The notes under the pieces are model-generated. The model worked only from the letters and a program-made list of their open reading frames with translations. It had not been told where the DNA came from and did no database searches. Of a DNA stretch of 32,887 bases, positions 1-6,829 are shown piece after piece. The stretch's first letter is position 1. Every line of letters starts with the position of its first letter. Position numbers and translations under genes: made by a program. Source of the DNA: Myxococcales bacterium (GTDB taxonomy: Bacteria > Myxococcota_A > UBA796 > GCA-2862545); NCBI GenBank assembly GCA_019634415.1, contig JAHQVJ010000063.1, forward strand, positions 1 to 32,887, written 5' to 3'.

Positions 1-690
1 ACCGCCATCGGCTTCGGGGCGATGCTCGTCTGCGTGACGCTGGGTGCATGGATGTGGAGCATCCCCGAGCTCACGGCGATGTTGATCCCGCTCGCGCTGC
101 TGCAGACGTCCTACATCTCCGCGCGGTATCGGCAGGCCATGGCCTGGGGCCTGCTGCTTCGCTGGGTGCTGCCCTGGATGGGGCTCGGCATGGCGGTGAG
201 CGTGGCGCTGGTGGGAGCCCAGGAGCAGCGCTGGATGAAGCCAGCGCTGGGGGTGGGGATCCTGCTGTTGGCCGTGCGAGAGCTGTGGGCGATGCGGGCA
301 GCGAGAGGTGAACCGGAGCCTGAGGCGCCGCGGGCGCGTGTCGCCTCGGCGGTGGCGCTGGGGGTGGCTGGCGTAGTGCACGGGATCTACGGCACTGGGG
401 GGCCGCCGCTGGTCTGGGCGATGGCGCGGGAGCCCCTCGACAAGCAGGCCTTTCGCGCCACCATCTCGCTGGTGTGGGTGGTGCTCGGCACGGCGCTGAC
501 GGCCACGTACCTGTGGCGCGGTCAGCTCACCGCAGACGTGGCTCTGCGCATCGCGATTCTGGTGCCCAGCCTGGCGCTGGGCGTGGTGGTGGGGGAGCGG
601 GCGTTTCGCCACGTGGACGAGCAGCGCTTCCGCGTGGGCGTGTGGGGGATGCTGGTGGTCGCGGCCCTGCCGCTGCTGATCTCGTGGTGA
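1..690 (+). CDS. TauE/SafE-family membrane permease (5' end outside window)
   Basis: This is the C-terminal part of a polytopic membrane protein. The reading frame is open from base 1, before the first ATG at 22, and begins with Gly-Phe-Gly as expected near the TauE/SafE N-terminus, so the start lies upstream of the window. Hydrophobic segments run almost throughout. A central Gly-rich motif (GIYGTGGPPLVWA, near residues 122-134 counted from the ATG at 22) is the hallmark of the second repeat of the TauE/SafE (old DUF81) family. Members are predicted exporters or importers of sulfite, sulfoacetate or related organic anions; the substrate here cannot be read. The TGA stop overlaps the GTG start of the next transporter gene, so the two are probably translated together. 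Confidence 0.85.
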   Translation, partial: TAIGFGAMLVCVTLGAWMWSIPELTAMLIPLALLQTSYISARYRQAMAWGLLLRWVLPWMGLGMAVSVALVGAQEQRWMKPALGVGILLLAVRELWAMRAARGEPEPEAPRARVASAVALGVAGVVHGIYGTGGPPLVWAMAREPLDKQAFRATISLVWVVLGTALTATYLWRGQLTADVALRIAILVPSLALGVVVGERAFRHVDEQRFRVGVWGMLVVAALPLLISW

Positions 691-1604
691 GCGCATCGCA
701 TCGCACCGTGGGCTTCGGCCTGGCCGCACTGGGCGCCTTCCTCTACGCCACCAAGGCGATCCTCGTCAAGCTGGCGCTGCAGGTCGGGGCCACCGTGGAG
801 CAGCTGTTGCTGTTGCGCATGGCCACGGCGTTGCCGGTGTTCCTGGGGGTGGGCTCGGTGGCCTGGCGACGCAGCGAGCGGCGCCCGAGCGGCTCACAGC
901 TCGTCGTGGCCGCGGCACTCGGGGTGCTCAGCTACCACGTGTGCGCCTGGCTCGACTTCCAGAGCCTCACCTACATCTCCGTGCAGCTGGAGCGGTTGAT
1001 CCTCTTCGTGTACCCCACGTTCGTGGCGTTGATGGCGTGGGCGTTCCTCGGCGACCGGATCACGCCACGCCACGCCGCGTCGCTTGCGCTGTCGTACCTG
1101 GGCGTGCTGATCCTGTTCGGCCGAGAGGCGGGGGAGCTGGGGCAGCGCGCAGCGATGGGAGGAGCGCTGGTCCTGTCGGCGGCCGTGCTGTTCGCGCTGT
1201 ACATGGTGCTCGCGAAGCGGCCGATCCGGCGCATGGGCTCGCCGCTGTTCAACTCCGTGGCCATGACGGCGGCCTGTCTGTCCATCCTCGTGGTGTCCGG
1301 ACTCGGGGCGACTCAGCAGGCTCCGCCCCCGTTCACCTGGGCCATCGTGGGGTACGGAGCGGCCATCGGGGTGTTCTGCACGGTGCTGCCGAGCTTCATG
1401 GTGGCCGAGGCCATCGCGCGCGTGGGGCCGGGTCAGGCCAGCGCCGTAGGTGCGCTCTCGCCGGTGCTGACGGCAGCGCTGGCGGTCGGGGTGTTGGGGG
1501 AGGCCTTCGAGTGGCCCCACGCCACCGGGCTCGTGCTCACCGGGGTCGGCGTCGTCTTGCTGACCACGTCCACCGCGCCCGCGGAGCGACCCGTTACGGG
1601 ATGA
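687..1604 (+). CDS. EamA-family (DMT superfamily) transporter
   Basis: A 305-residue protein with about ten hydrophobic segments arranged as two EamA repeats, roughly residues 6-140 and 155-295. The first repeat starts with a Gly-rich helix containing LYATKAILVK, typical of drug/metabolite transporters. Family members carry metabolites or amino acids across the inner membrane; no substrate can be assigned. I chose the GTG at 687 because it overlaps the TGA of the upstream TauE/SafE gene (GTGA) and puts the first membrane helix right after a short N-terminus. A longer open frame extends upstream, but there it is antisense-quality sequence inside the TauE gene. The next ORF begins 18 bases after the stop, suggesting one transcript. 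Confidence 0.85.
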   Translation: MSASHRTVGFGLAALGAFLYATKAILVKLALQVGATVEQLLLLRMATALPVFLGVGSVAWRRSERRPSGSQLVVAAALGVLSYHVCAWLDFQSLTYISVQLERLILFVYPTFVALMAWAFLGDRITPRHAASLALSYLGVLILFGREAGELGQRAAMGGALVLSAAVLFALYMVLAKRPIRRMGSPLFNSVAMTAACLSILVVSGLGATQQAPPPFTWAIVGYGAAIGVFCTVLPSFMVAEAIARVGPGQASAVGALSPVLTAALAVGVLGEAFEWPHATGLVLTGVGVVLLTTSTAPAERPVTG

Positions 1605-1622
1605 GGGCGGGGGTTTCGCGGC

Positions 1623-2009
1623 ATGGGTCGACTCGAGACGCTGCTGGAGGCTGCGCCGCGTCCGGTGTCCACCTGGCGCGAGGGAGACGGGGTGTGGATC
1701 CGCACCCCCGACGCCACGCTGTTCCTCGATCCGCGCACCTACCGCTGCCGCGGGGAGATCTGCCCGCTGGAGCTGGTGGAGGTGATCAGCAACACCGGCG
1801 GCTACGTGGTGGTCTCGCTGCCGTCGCCGGGGCCGGGGCGCACGCGCCACCTGCGGATCGGCAGCTCCCTGTCGTGGTCGGAGCGCCAGTGGCTGGTGCG
1901 CGTGCTGCGGGCGGCGGTGGAGCGTCGACGCAGCTACCTCACGGGCAGCGACACCGTGCCCGAGGCGATGCGGCGGCTGCTGCGGATGAGGGGTAGGCTC
2001 AGGCGATGA
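1623..2009 (+). CDS. Small conserved-looking protein of unknown function
   Basis: A 128-residue soluble protein with no signal peptide or membrane helix. It is rich in beta-type sequence (for example DGVWIRTPDATLFLDP and GGYVVVSLPSPG) and has a basic, Arg-rich C-terminal helix (from about residue 86 to the end). I do not recognise the family. The pattern of short strands followed by one C-terminal helix would suit a small PH-like or similar beta fold, but this is only a guess. The start is an ATG 18 bases after the EamA stop. The stop overlaps the next start as ATGA, so it sits in the same co-directional run as the two transporters and the esterase-like lipoprotein. Confidence 0.6.
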   Translation: MGRLETLLEAAPRPVSTWREGDGVWIRTPDATLFLDPRTYRCRGEICPLELVEVISNTGGYVVVSLPSPGPGRTRHLRIGSSLSWSERQWLVRVLRAAVERRRSYLTGSDTVPEAMRRLLRMRGRLRR

Positions 2010-3814
2010 TGCCTGTGCTCTTGTGGGTGGGGGTGGCTTGTCGCCCTGGTGCGACGGACCCCGTGGAGCTGCCGACGTCCTCGAACACCGAGGAGCGGCA
2101 GCCCTACGACTGCGACTCCCTGCAGTCGCTGCTGCAGGCCACCTCGGCCGACGCCGCGGACTGTGAGGAGGCCGACGCGGCCCTGCGCGCCAAGTTCGTC
2201 GATCCCCATGGCGAGGCGCCTCCGGCGGACGGGCTGGGGGGCGATCTGTCGTTCCTGTACCTGCCGCCGTGCCGCGACGGCACCGAGGACTGCGCCCCCG
2301 CTGACGAGCTGCGCTGCCTGGACGGCACGCGGCCGGGGCTGTACGTCGACGCGGCGGTTCAGGGCCGCTGCAGCACGGGGGCAGACGTCTGCATCGACGA
2401 CGGCGACTGCGCCGACGATGGACGCTGCGAGCGCAACGACTGGCTGTTCTACGTGCAGGGTGGGCCCTCCTGCTTCGACGGGCGCAGCTGCTACCTCGAC
2501 TTCGTCTCGGGCCCCAACCGCGACATGAGCACCTCGCCGGCGCCTGGCTTGCCCGGGCCCTCGGCCACCGTGGAGCGGACCTCCGACGACGGCGTGCTGG
2601 GCCGCCACATCGACAACCCGTTTCGCAGCTACAACCGGGTGCGGCTGCACAAGTGCACCTACGACCGCTACGGGGGCGACCGCACCGTGGCGCAGACCAA
2701 CCCCGCCACCGGCGACGAGGTCACCCTGTACTTCCACGGGCGACGCCAGTGGGAGGCGGCGTTTCGCACCTTCGCGCGCGCCTCGGGGCCCGTGGCGCTG
2801 CCCGACGGTCGCGTGCTCGACGATCTCGCCCGTGCCGAGCACCTGGCGCTGGTGGGCTTCTCCGGGGGCGCACGGGGGCTGGCCCACATGGCCGACGACC
2901 TCGTGGAACGCGTGCTCACCGACGACGTGAGCGGCCTTGGGCTCACGGCCGACATCGGGGTGGTGCTCGATGGCGGGTTCCAGCCCATGCTGGAATCCGA
3001 GGTCTTCTTCGCGCCCACGGGACTGCCGCCGCTGACGTGGCCGCCCGCGTTCACCTGCGACGAGGGCTGCCAGCTGCAGGACCCCGACGGCCCCGATCTA
3101 CAGGCCTCCATCTACGACCACTTCCGCGGCCCCGGCCAGCTGCCCCCGGGCGCCGCGGGCCTGGTTCCCGGCTACTCGATGCGCGACTTCCTGCAGGAGG
3201 AGGCGACCACCATTCCCGAGGAGTACGCTGGCCAGGGGCTGCAGCTGGATGCCTCCTGCCTGCAGGCCCATCCCGACGAACCGGGTCCGTGCCACGACTC
3301 GGTGCACGTGATCACCAACCACCTGGCGACCCCGGTGTTCCTGCGGATGTCGCTGCGCGACGAGCGCCACCTGGGGGCTGCTCCCGGCTACTCCGCCGAC
3401 GATGGCTACGCCTGGGCTGCCGCCGATCTGCGCAGCCGGATCTGGCTGCAGGCCCACGACTACCTGACCGCCTTCGCCGACCCCGTGCATGGCAGCGAGC
3501 TGGCCACCTGTGCCGATCCCACGTTCCGCGCGGCGGACGGCAGCTGCGACCCGATTCCAGAGGCGCGAACGCCTGCGCTGTACGTGCCCGACCGCACCGA
3601 GCACATGGGGCTGGGGCGCAACTGGGGGCTGAACGTGGGGAACCTGGCGATGTCGCTGCGGCGCTGCGACGCCGATGGCGTCCATCCAGCCGAGGTGTCG
3701 CCGGTGCAGGCCGTGCATCGCTGGCTGCACGAGGGGCAGCAGGTGCAAGCGCTCGAGGGGCTGTGGCGCGAGGAGGCTGGGCGCGTGCGGTATTGGGCGG
3801 CGTCCTGCCCGTGA
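2006..3814 (+). CDS. Pectinacetylesterase/Notum-family lipoprotein
   Basis: A 602-residue exported protein. A very short hydrophobic N-terminus ends in VGVAC, so Cys12 is a likely lipidation site. An in-frame TAG at 1994 rules out an upstream start, and ATG 2006 overlaps the previous stop. The family motifs appear in order: a Gly-Gly-x-x-Cys segment (GGPSCFDG, near 152), LHKCTYDRYGG (near 214, like the YC-x-GD stretch of Notum/PAE), the nucleophile elbow GFSGGARG with Ser286, then VLDGGF with Asp322. Candidate catalytic His residues lie later (near HVITNH or TEHMG). Family members are serine esterases that remove acetyl from pectin or, in Notum, palmitoleate from Wnt. A Cys-rich insert (CIDDGDCADDGRC, about 129-141) is a style common in myxobacterial surface proteins. 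The substrate is unknown. It converges with the next minus-strand gene, 12 bases away. Confidence 0.75.
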   Translation: MMPVLLWVGVACRPGATDPVELPTSSNTEERQPYDCDSLQSLLQATSADAADCEEADAALRAKFVDPHGEAPPADGLGGDLSFLYLPPCRDGTEDCAPADELRCLDGTRPGLYVDAAVQGRCSTGADVCIDDGDCADDGRCERNDWLFYVQGGPSCFDGRSCYLDFVSGPNRDMSTSPAPGLPGPSATVERTSDDGVLGRHIDNPFRSYNRVRLHKCTYDRYGGDRTVAQTNPATGDEVTLYFHGRRQWEAAFRTFARASGPVALPDGRVLDDLARAEHLALVGFSGGARGLAHMADDLVERVLTDDVSGLGLTADIGVVLDGGFQPMLESEVFFAPTGLPPLTWPPAFTCDEGCQLQDPDGPDLQASIYDHFRGPGQLPPGAAGLVPGYSMRDFLQEEATTIPEEYAGQGLQLDASCLQAHPDEPGPCHDSVHVITNHLATPVFLRMSLRDERHLGAAPGYSADDGYAWAAADLRSRIWLQAHDYLTAFADPVHGSELATCADPTFRAADGSCDPIPEARTPALYVPDRTEHMGLGRNWGLNVGNLAMSLRRCDADGVHPAEVSPVQAVHRWLHEGQQVQALEGLWREEAGRVRYWAASCP

Positions 3815-3826
3815 GCTGCGGCGATC

Positions 3827-4327
3827 CTAGGGCTCGGCCTCGATGGGCGAGGGCTCGGGAAACTCGTGCGGATACCACGCCATGTAGGTCATGCCGGCTG
3901 TCCAGCCCGCACAGCTCAGGATGAACAAGGACAGTAGGAACACGCCCAAGGTGCGCCAGAAGTTTCGCGTGGCGCGGATCATGTGGCTCATGGCCTCCGA
4001 GCCACCGCCGTCGGCCAGCTGTCCCATGGAGCGGCCCATCTGCACCATGAAGATCCCGAGTGCTCCGTACACACAGGCCACCACGCCGTAGATGCCCACC
4101 CCGGGTACCACGTAGAGCAGTGACGGTCCCTCTCCATTGCCGAACAGGGTTGCCGTGGTCATCCCCACCGTGATCAGGACGACGAACAGGGCAACGAAGG
4201 CCGCGCCCAAGAACGGACCCACCGACAGCAGCCACACCCACGCGCGGGTCTGGCGGAGCATCGTCTGCTGCTCCTCCCCCATGCCGTCCGGGGAGTCGAT
4301 GGCCTCGAACGGGTTGGAGGGGGACAC
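3827..4327 (-). CDS. Small polytopic membrane protein, paralogue A
   Basis: A 166-residue protein with a short soluble N-terminus (NPFEAIDSPDG) and three or four hydrophobic segments, roughly residues 30-58, 72-98 and 122-146. It is clearly a paralogue of its neighbour. Both share the NPFEA-hydrophobic start, a Gly-rich hinge after a Met-rich helix (MGQLADGGGSEAM versus MGQVASGGGLEAV), and a Thr-Arg-Asn-Phe-Trp-Arg-Thr motif before the last helix. The GTG start lies 2 bases after the stop of the neighbour, with GGAG about 7 bases upstream inside that gene, so the pair is translationally coupled. It may belong to one of the small four-helix DUF families such as DUF5362, but I could not confirm this. 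No function is assigned. Confidence 0.7.
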   Translation of the reverse strand: MSPSNPFEAIDSPDGMGEEQQTMLRQTRAWVWLLSVGPFLGAAFVALFVVLITVGMTTATLFGNGEGPSLLYVVPGVGIYGVVACVYGALGIFMVQMGRSMGQLADGGGSEAMSHMIRATRNFWRTLGVFLLSLFILSCAGWTAGMTYMAWYPHEFPEPSPIEAEP

Positions 4328-4329
4328 GG

Positions 4330-4818
4330 CTACTCCAGGTTCTCGATGTCCGCGAAGGTGCTCGACAGCGCCGAGCCCACCATGGTGAACACGCCGATCC
4401 CGCCGCAGTACAGCACCATGAACACCAAGGTGATGATGCCGGTCGTACGCCAGAAGTTGCGCGTATGTTTCAGCATGGCGCCCACGGCCTCGAGCCCACC
4501 ACCACTGGCCACCTGACCCATGGCCATGGCCATGCGGATCATCAGGTACCCGAGCCCGCCGTAGAACAGGGCGATGAGGCCGTACACGCCTCCCAGCACG
4601 GCCATCATCACGAGGCCCTCGCTACCAGCTCCGCCCATGGTGAATGCACCCATGCCCACCATGGCCACCGCGGCCAGCAAGCAGAAGGCGGCGAAGAGGA
4701 ACGTCATGACGGCGAGGAAGATTACCCACGGCTGCGTCTGCTTGACGTACATCAGGTGATCGACGACCTCTGGTGCATCAGGGGTGTCGAAGGCTTCGAA
4801 CGGATTGTCGGACGACAT
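4330..4818 (-). CDS. Small polytopic membrane protein, paralogue B
   Basis: A 162-residue membrane protein and first gene of a tandem pair. The frame is open to 4857, but I place the start at the ATG at 4818. It is preceded by a strong GGAGG ribosome binding site, and the resulting N-terminus (MSSDNPFEAFDTPD) aligns with that of the downstream paralogue. Hydrophobic stretches lie near residues 30-58, 68-98 and 120-150. The conserved Thr-Arg-Asn-Phe-Trp-Arg-Thr motif sits just before the last helix. The acidic N-terminus and the hinge GGGLEAV probably lie on the same side of the membrane. No catalytic motif is visible, and the role is unknown. Confidence 0.75.
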   Translation of the reverse strand: MSSDNPFEAFDTPDAPEVVDHLMYVKQTQPWVIFLAVMTFLFAAFCLLAAVAMVGMGAFTMGGAGSEGLVMMAVLGGVYGLIALFYGGLGYLMIRMAMAMGQVASGGGLEAVGAMLKHTRNFWRTTGIITLVFMVLYCGGIGVFTMVGSALSSTFADIENLE

Positions 4819-4863
4819 GGCCACCTCCGAGGTGGCCCAGCCTACCGCAGGAGCCACCGGCGC

Positions 4864-6153
4864 CTAGGGGGTGCCCGTGTCCTTGGAGAAGCAGTCCAGG
4901 TTCTCGGCGCCCGGCGTGCCCAGATCGTTGCCGTTGATGGGCGTCTGGGACTGGCACCAGTTGCCCCCCGTGTCGTTGGACGTGGCGTCGGTGAAGCCCG
5001 TCGACAGCGACATCGAGGCGCCGGCGGTGTCGGGGAAGCCCAGGGCCACGCTGAAGGACACCTCGTCCACCACGCCGTTGGAGTTCTGCAGCACCAGCTC
5101 GTCTGCCCCGTTGCCCAGCTCCAGATCCGCGCGGTCGTACGCGTAGTCCACGGGCACGTCGCCGTTGAGCTTGGTGTCGTCGCTGGCGCCGAGCACCAGG
5201 TAGGCGCCGGCCTTGATCTGCAGGGTGCCCGTGATGGTGATGGTGTCGGTGCCGTTGTCGCGGATCTGCAGTCCGTCCAGATCGAGGGTGTTCGCCGAGA
5301 CGTTGACGAGCTCGAACCACTCGCCGTCGTCCTCGGTGGCGGCGGTGGGCTCTCGCATCACCTCGTTGATCACCAGGTCGCCCACACCGATGTTGTCGGC
5401 GGGCACCTTGATGATCCGCTTGCAGATGTCGTTGTCGGCGCCCGGCGTGCCCCGATCGCCGCCTCCGAACACCGAGGTGGCGCTGCACCAGTTGGTGCCG
5501 GAGTCGTTGCCCACGGCGTCGCGGAACTTGGGATCGAGGCTCATGGACTCGCCGGCCACGTCTGGCCAGACCAGCCCGTTGTCGAAGGCGATCTCGTCGA
5601 TGATCCCCTTGGCGTTCTCCAGGATGAGCTCGTCGTCGCCGTTGCCCAGGAAGAAGGCCCCGTCGATGCTGTAGTCGTAGTCCGCGGTGACGCCGCCGTT
5701 CAGCCCGGTGTCGGCGTTGCTCGCGAGCACGGCGTAGGTCCCGGGTGCCACGAGGACCGAGCCCGACAGGGTGATGGAGTCGAGCTTGCCGTCGCGCACC
5801 ACCAGGCCCTGCAGATCCACCTGCGTCTTGCCGGCGTTGTAGATCTCGAACCACTCGCCATTCTTCTCCGACGCCACGTTGGGCTCGCGCATCACCTCGG
5901 TGATCACGAGCGACCCGAGCGGGATGCTGTCGGCGGGCACCTCGGTGGAGGTGTCGCCCGTGGGCGCGGTGTCGGTGTCTGCGTCGCTGTCGGCGTCTGC
6001 GTCGGCATCCGCGTCTGCGTCTGCGTCGGCATCGGTGTCCGCGTCGGTGTCGGTGGTGACGTCGGTGTCCCCGGTGATGTCGGTGTCGTCTTGCTTGTCG
6101 CCGTTGCAGGCGCCCAAGGACATCAGGACCAGGAACGTGGGGACACGGCGCAT
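4864..6153 (-). CDS. Lipoprotein with Asp/Ala-repeat linker and two lamin-tail domains
   Basis: A 429-residue surface protein. The N-terminal signal ends in LGAC, so Cys16 is the likely lipidated residue. Residues 22-68 form a low-complexity, highly acidic linker of alternating Asp with Ala or Thr. Two homologous lamin-tail (LTD) domains follow, about 78-240 and 255-420. Each begins with LVI-x-EVMREP, has GEWFE followed by a beta-rich core, GNG-x-DEL-x-L, and ends in NWC plus GTPGA. Bacterial LTD domains are Ig-like folds found on secreted proteins and are thought to bind other surface molecules or DNA. The acidic linker probably holds the domains away from the membrane. It stands apart from the membrane-protein pair downstream by 45 bases. 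Confidence 0.85.
   Translation of the reverse strand: MRRVPTFLVLMSLGACNGDKQDDTDITGDTDVTTDTDADTDADADADADADADADSDADTDTAPTGDTSTEVPADSIPLGSLVITEVMREPNVASEKNGEWFEIYNAGKTQVDLQGLVVRDGKLDSITLSGSVLVAPGTYAVLASNADTGLNGGVTADYDYSIDGAFFLGNGDDELILENAKGIIDEIAFDNGLVWPDVAGESMSLDPKFRDAVGNDSGTNWCSATSVFGGGDRGTPGADNDICKRIIKVPADNIGVGDLVINEVMREPTAATEDDGEWFELVNVSANTLDLDGLQIRDNGTDTITITGTLQIKAGAYLVLGASDDTKLNGDVPVDYAYDRADLELGNGADELVLQNSNGVVDEVSFSVALGFPDTAGASMSLSTGFTDATSNDTGGNWCQSQTPINGNDLGTPGAENLDCFSKDTGTP
5970..6090. repeat. Hexanucleotide-type tandem repeat coding (Asp-Ala/Thr)n
   Basis: About 120 bases made of GTC-x-GC-type hexamers on the + strand (GAC-GCN or GAC-ACN on the coding strand) encode the Asp/Ala/Thr linker of the lamin-tail lipoprotein. 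The third positions vary (GCC, GCA, GCG and others), so the repeat is imperfect and probably kept for its protein composition, though copy number could still vary by slippage. Confidence 0.8.
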
Positions 6154-6200
6154 CGAGAACCTCCAGGAGCCTGTCTTAGCGGGCCGGTGCGTCCGGCGCC

Positions 6201-6791
6201 TCAGGGCACGGAGGGTGCGTTGGCCTGGCGGAAGTTGCCGTTGCCGGGATCGCCCTCGAGACGCACCAGCCAGTACTGGCTCCCCAGCAGGCGCCCCTGG
6301 GCATCCACTTCCGGATCGAGGACGTACCAGGTCTGCGAACCCGCTCCGGTGCGGAAGAGGTAGCCCAGGGCATCTCCGCTAGCGGAGCCGCGGATCTCCC
6401 ACGCATCCGATCCCCCGGGCGAGGGCGCGCTCACGAGGCCCTCCCCGAACACGACGCGGCGTACGCGCTCCCAGTCCCCCATGTCGGCGGGGTCGCCTCG
6501 CAGGCCACCGCGCGCGTAGCCCAGGCGGAAGGCATCGGGCCACGCCTCACCATCGGCCCAGCGCCAGTAGTCCACGCCCAGCTCGAAGTCGCCGGGGAGG
6601 GTGGGGGCGTAGTCGTCGGGGAAGGACAGCACGTGCCCCGAGGCGTCGCCGCTGATGTTGATGGCGGTGTAGTCGTGGGGCTGAGCGCCGTCTCGGCCGT
6701 CGGGCATGCCCTGTGCATCCACCAAGCCGCGGCTCGTGTTGCCCCCACCACAGCCCGTGGTCAGGATGGCGGCGATGGCTAGCGTCCTCAT
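6201..6791 (-). CDS. Lipoprotein of unknown function
   Basis: A 196-residue predicted lipoprotein. MRTLAIAAILTTGC gives a short signal with Cys14 in a lipobox-like setting. The start is the ATG at 6791, with GGAGG a few bases upstream. The same frame is open far upstream to 9689, but that part is antisense to the kinase gene. The mature protein is rich in Trp, Tyr, Asp and Gly, with stretches such as FELGVDYWRWADGEAWPD and YLFRTGAGSQTWYVLDPEVD. These suggest a compact beta-rich extracellular domain. I recognise no family. The gene lies 38 bases downstream of the kinase stop on the same strand, so the two could share a transcript. Confidence 0.7.
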   Translation of the reverse strand: MRTLAIAAILTTGCGGGNTSRGLVDAQGMPDGRDGAQPHDYTAINISGDASGHVLSFPDDYAPTLPGDFELGVDYWRWADGEAWPDAFRLGYARGGLRGDPADMGDWERVRRVVFGEGLVSAPSPGGSDAWEIRGSASGDALGYLFRTGAGSQTWYVLDPEVDAQGRLLGSQYWLVRLEGDPGNGNFRQANAPSVP

Positions 6792-6829
6792 GGGCCCTCC
6801 GATAGCCCTGGGGAGGGCTCGGGCCCGTT

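Noticed and set aside
5970..6090. CRISPR or satellite array
   Set aside because: The repeat is a 6-base coding repeat in frame with an Asp/Ala linker and has no spacers.
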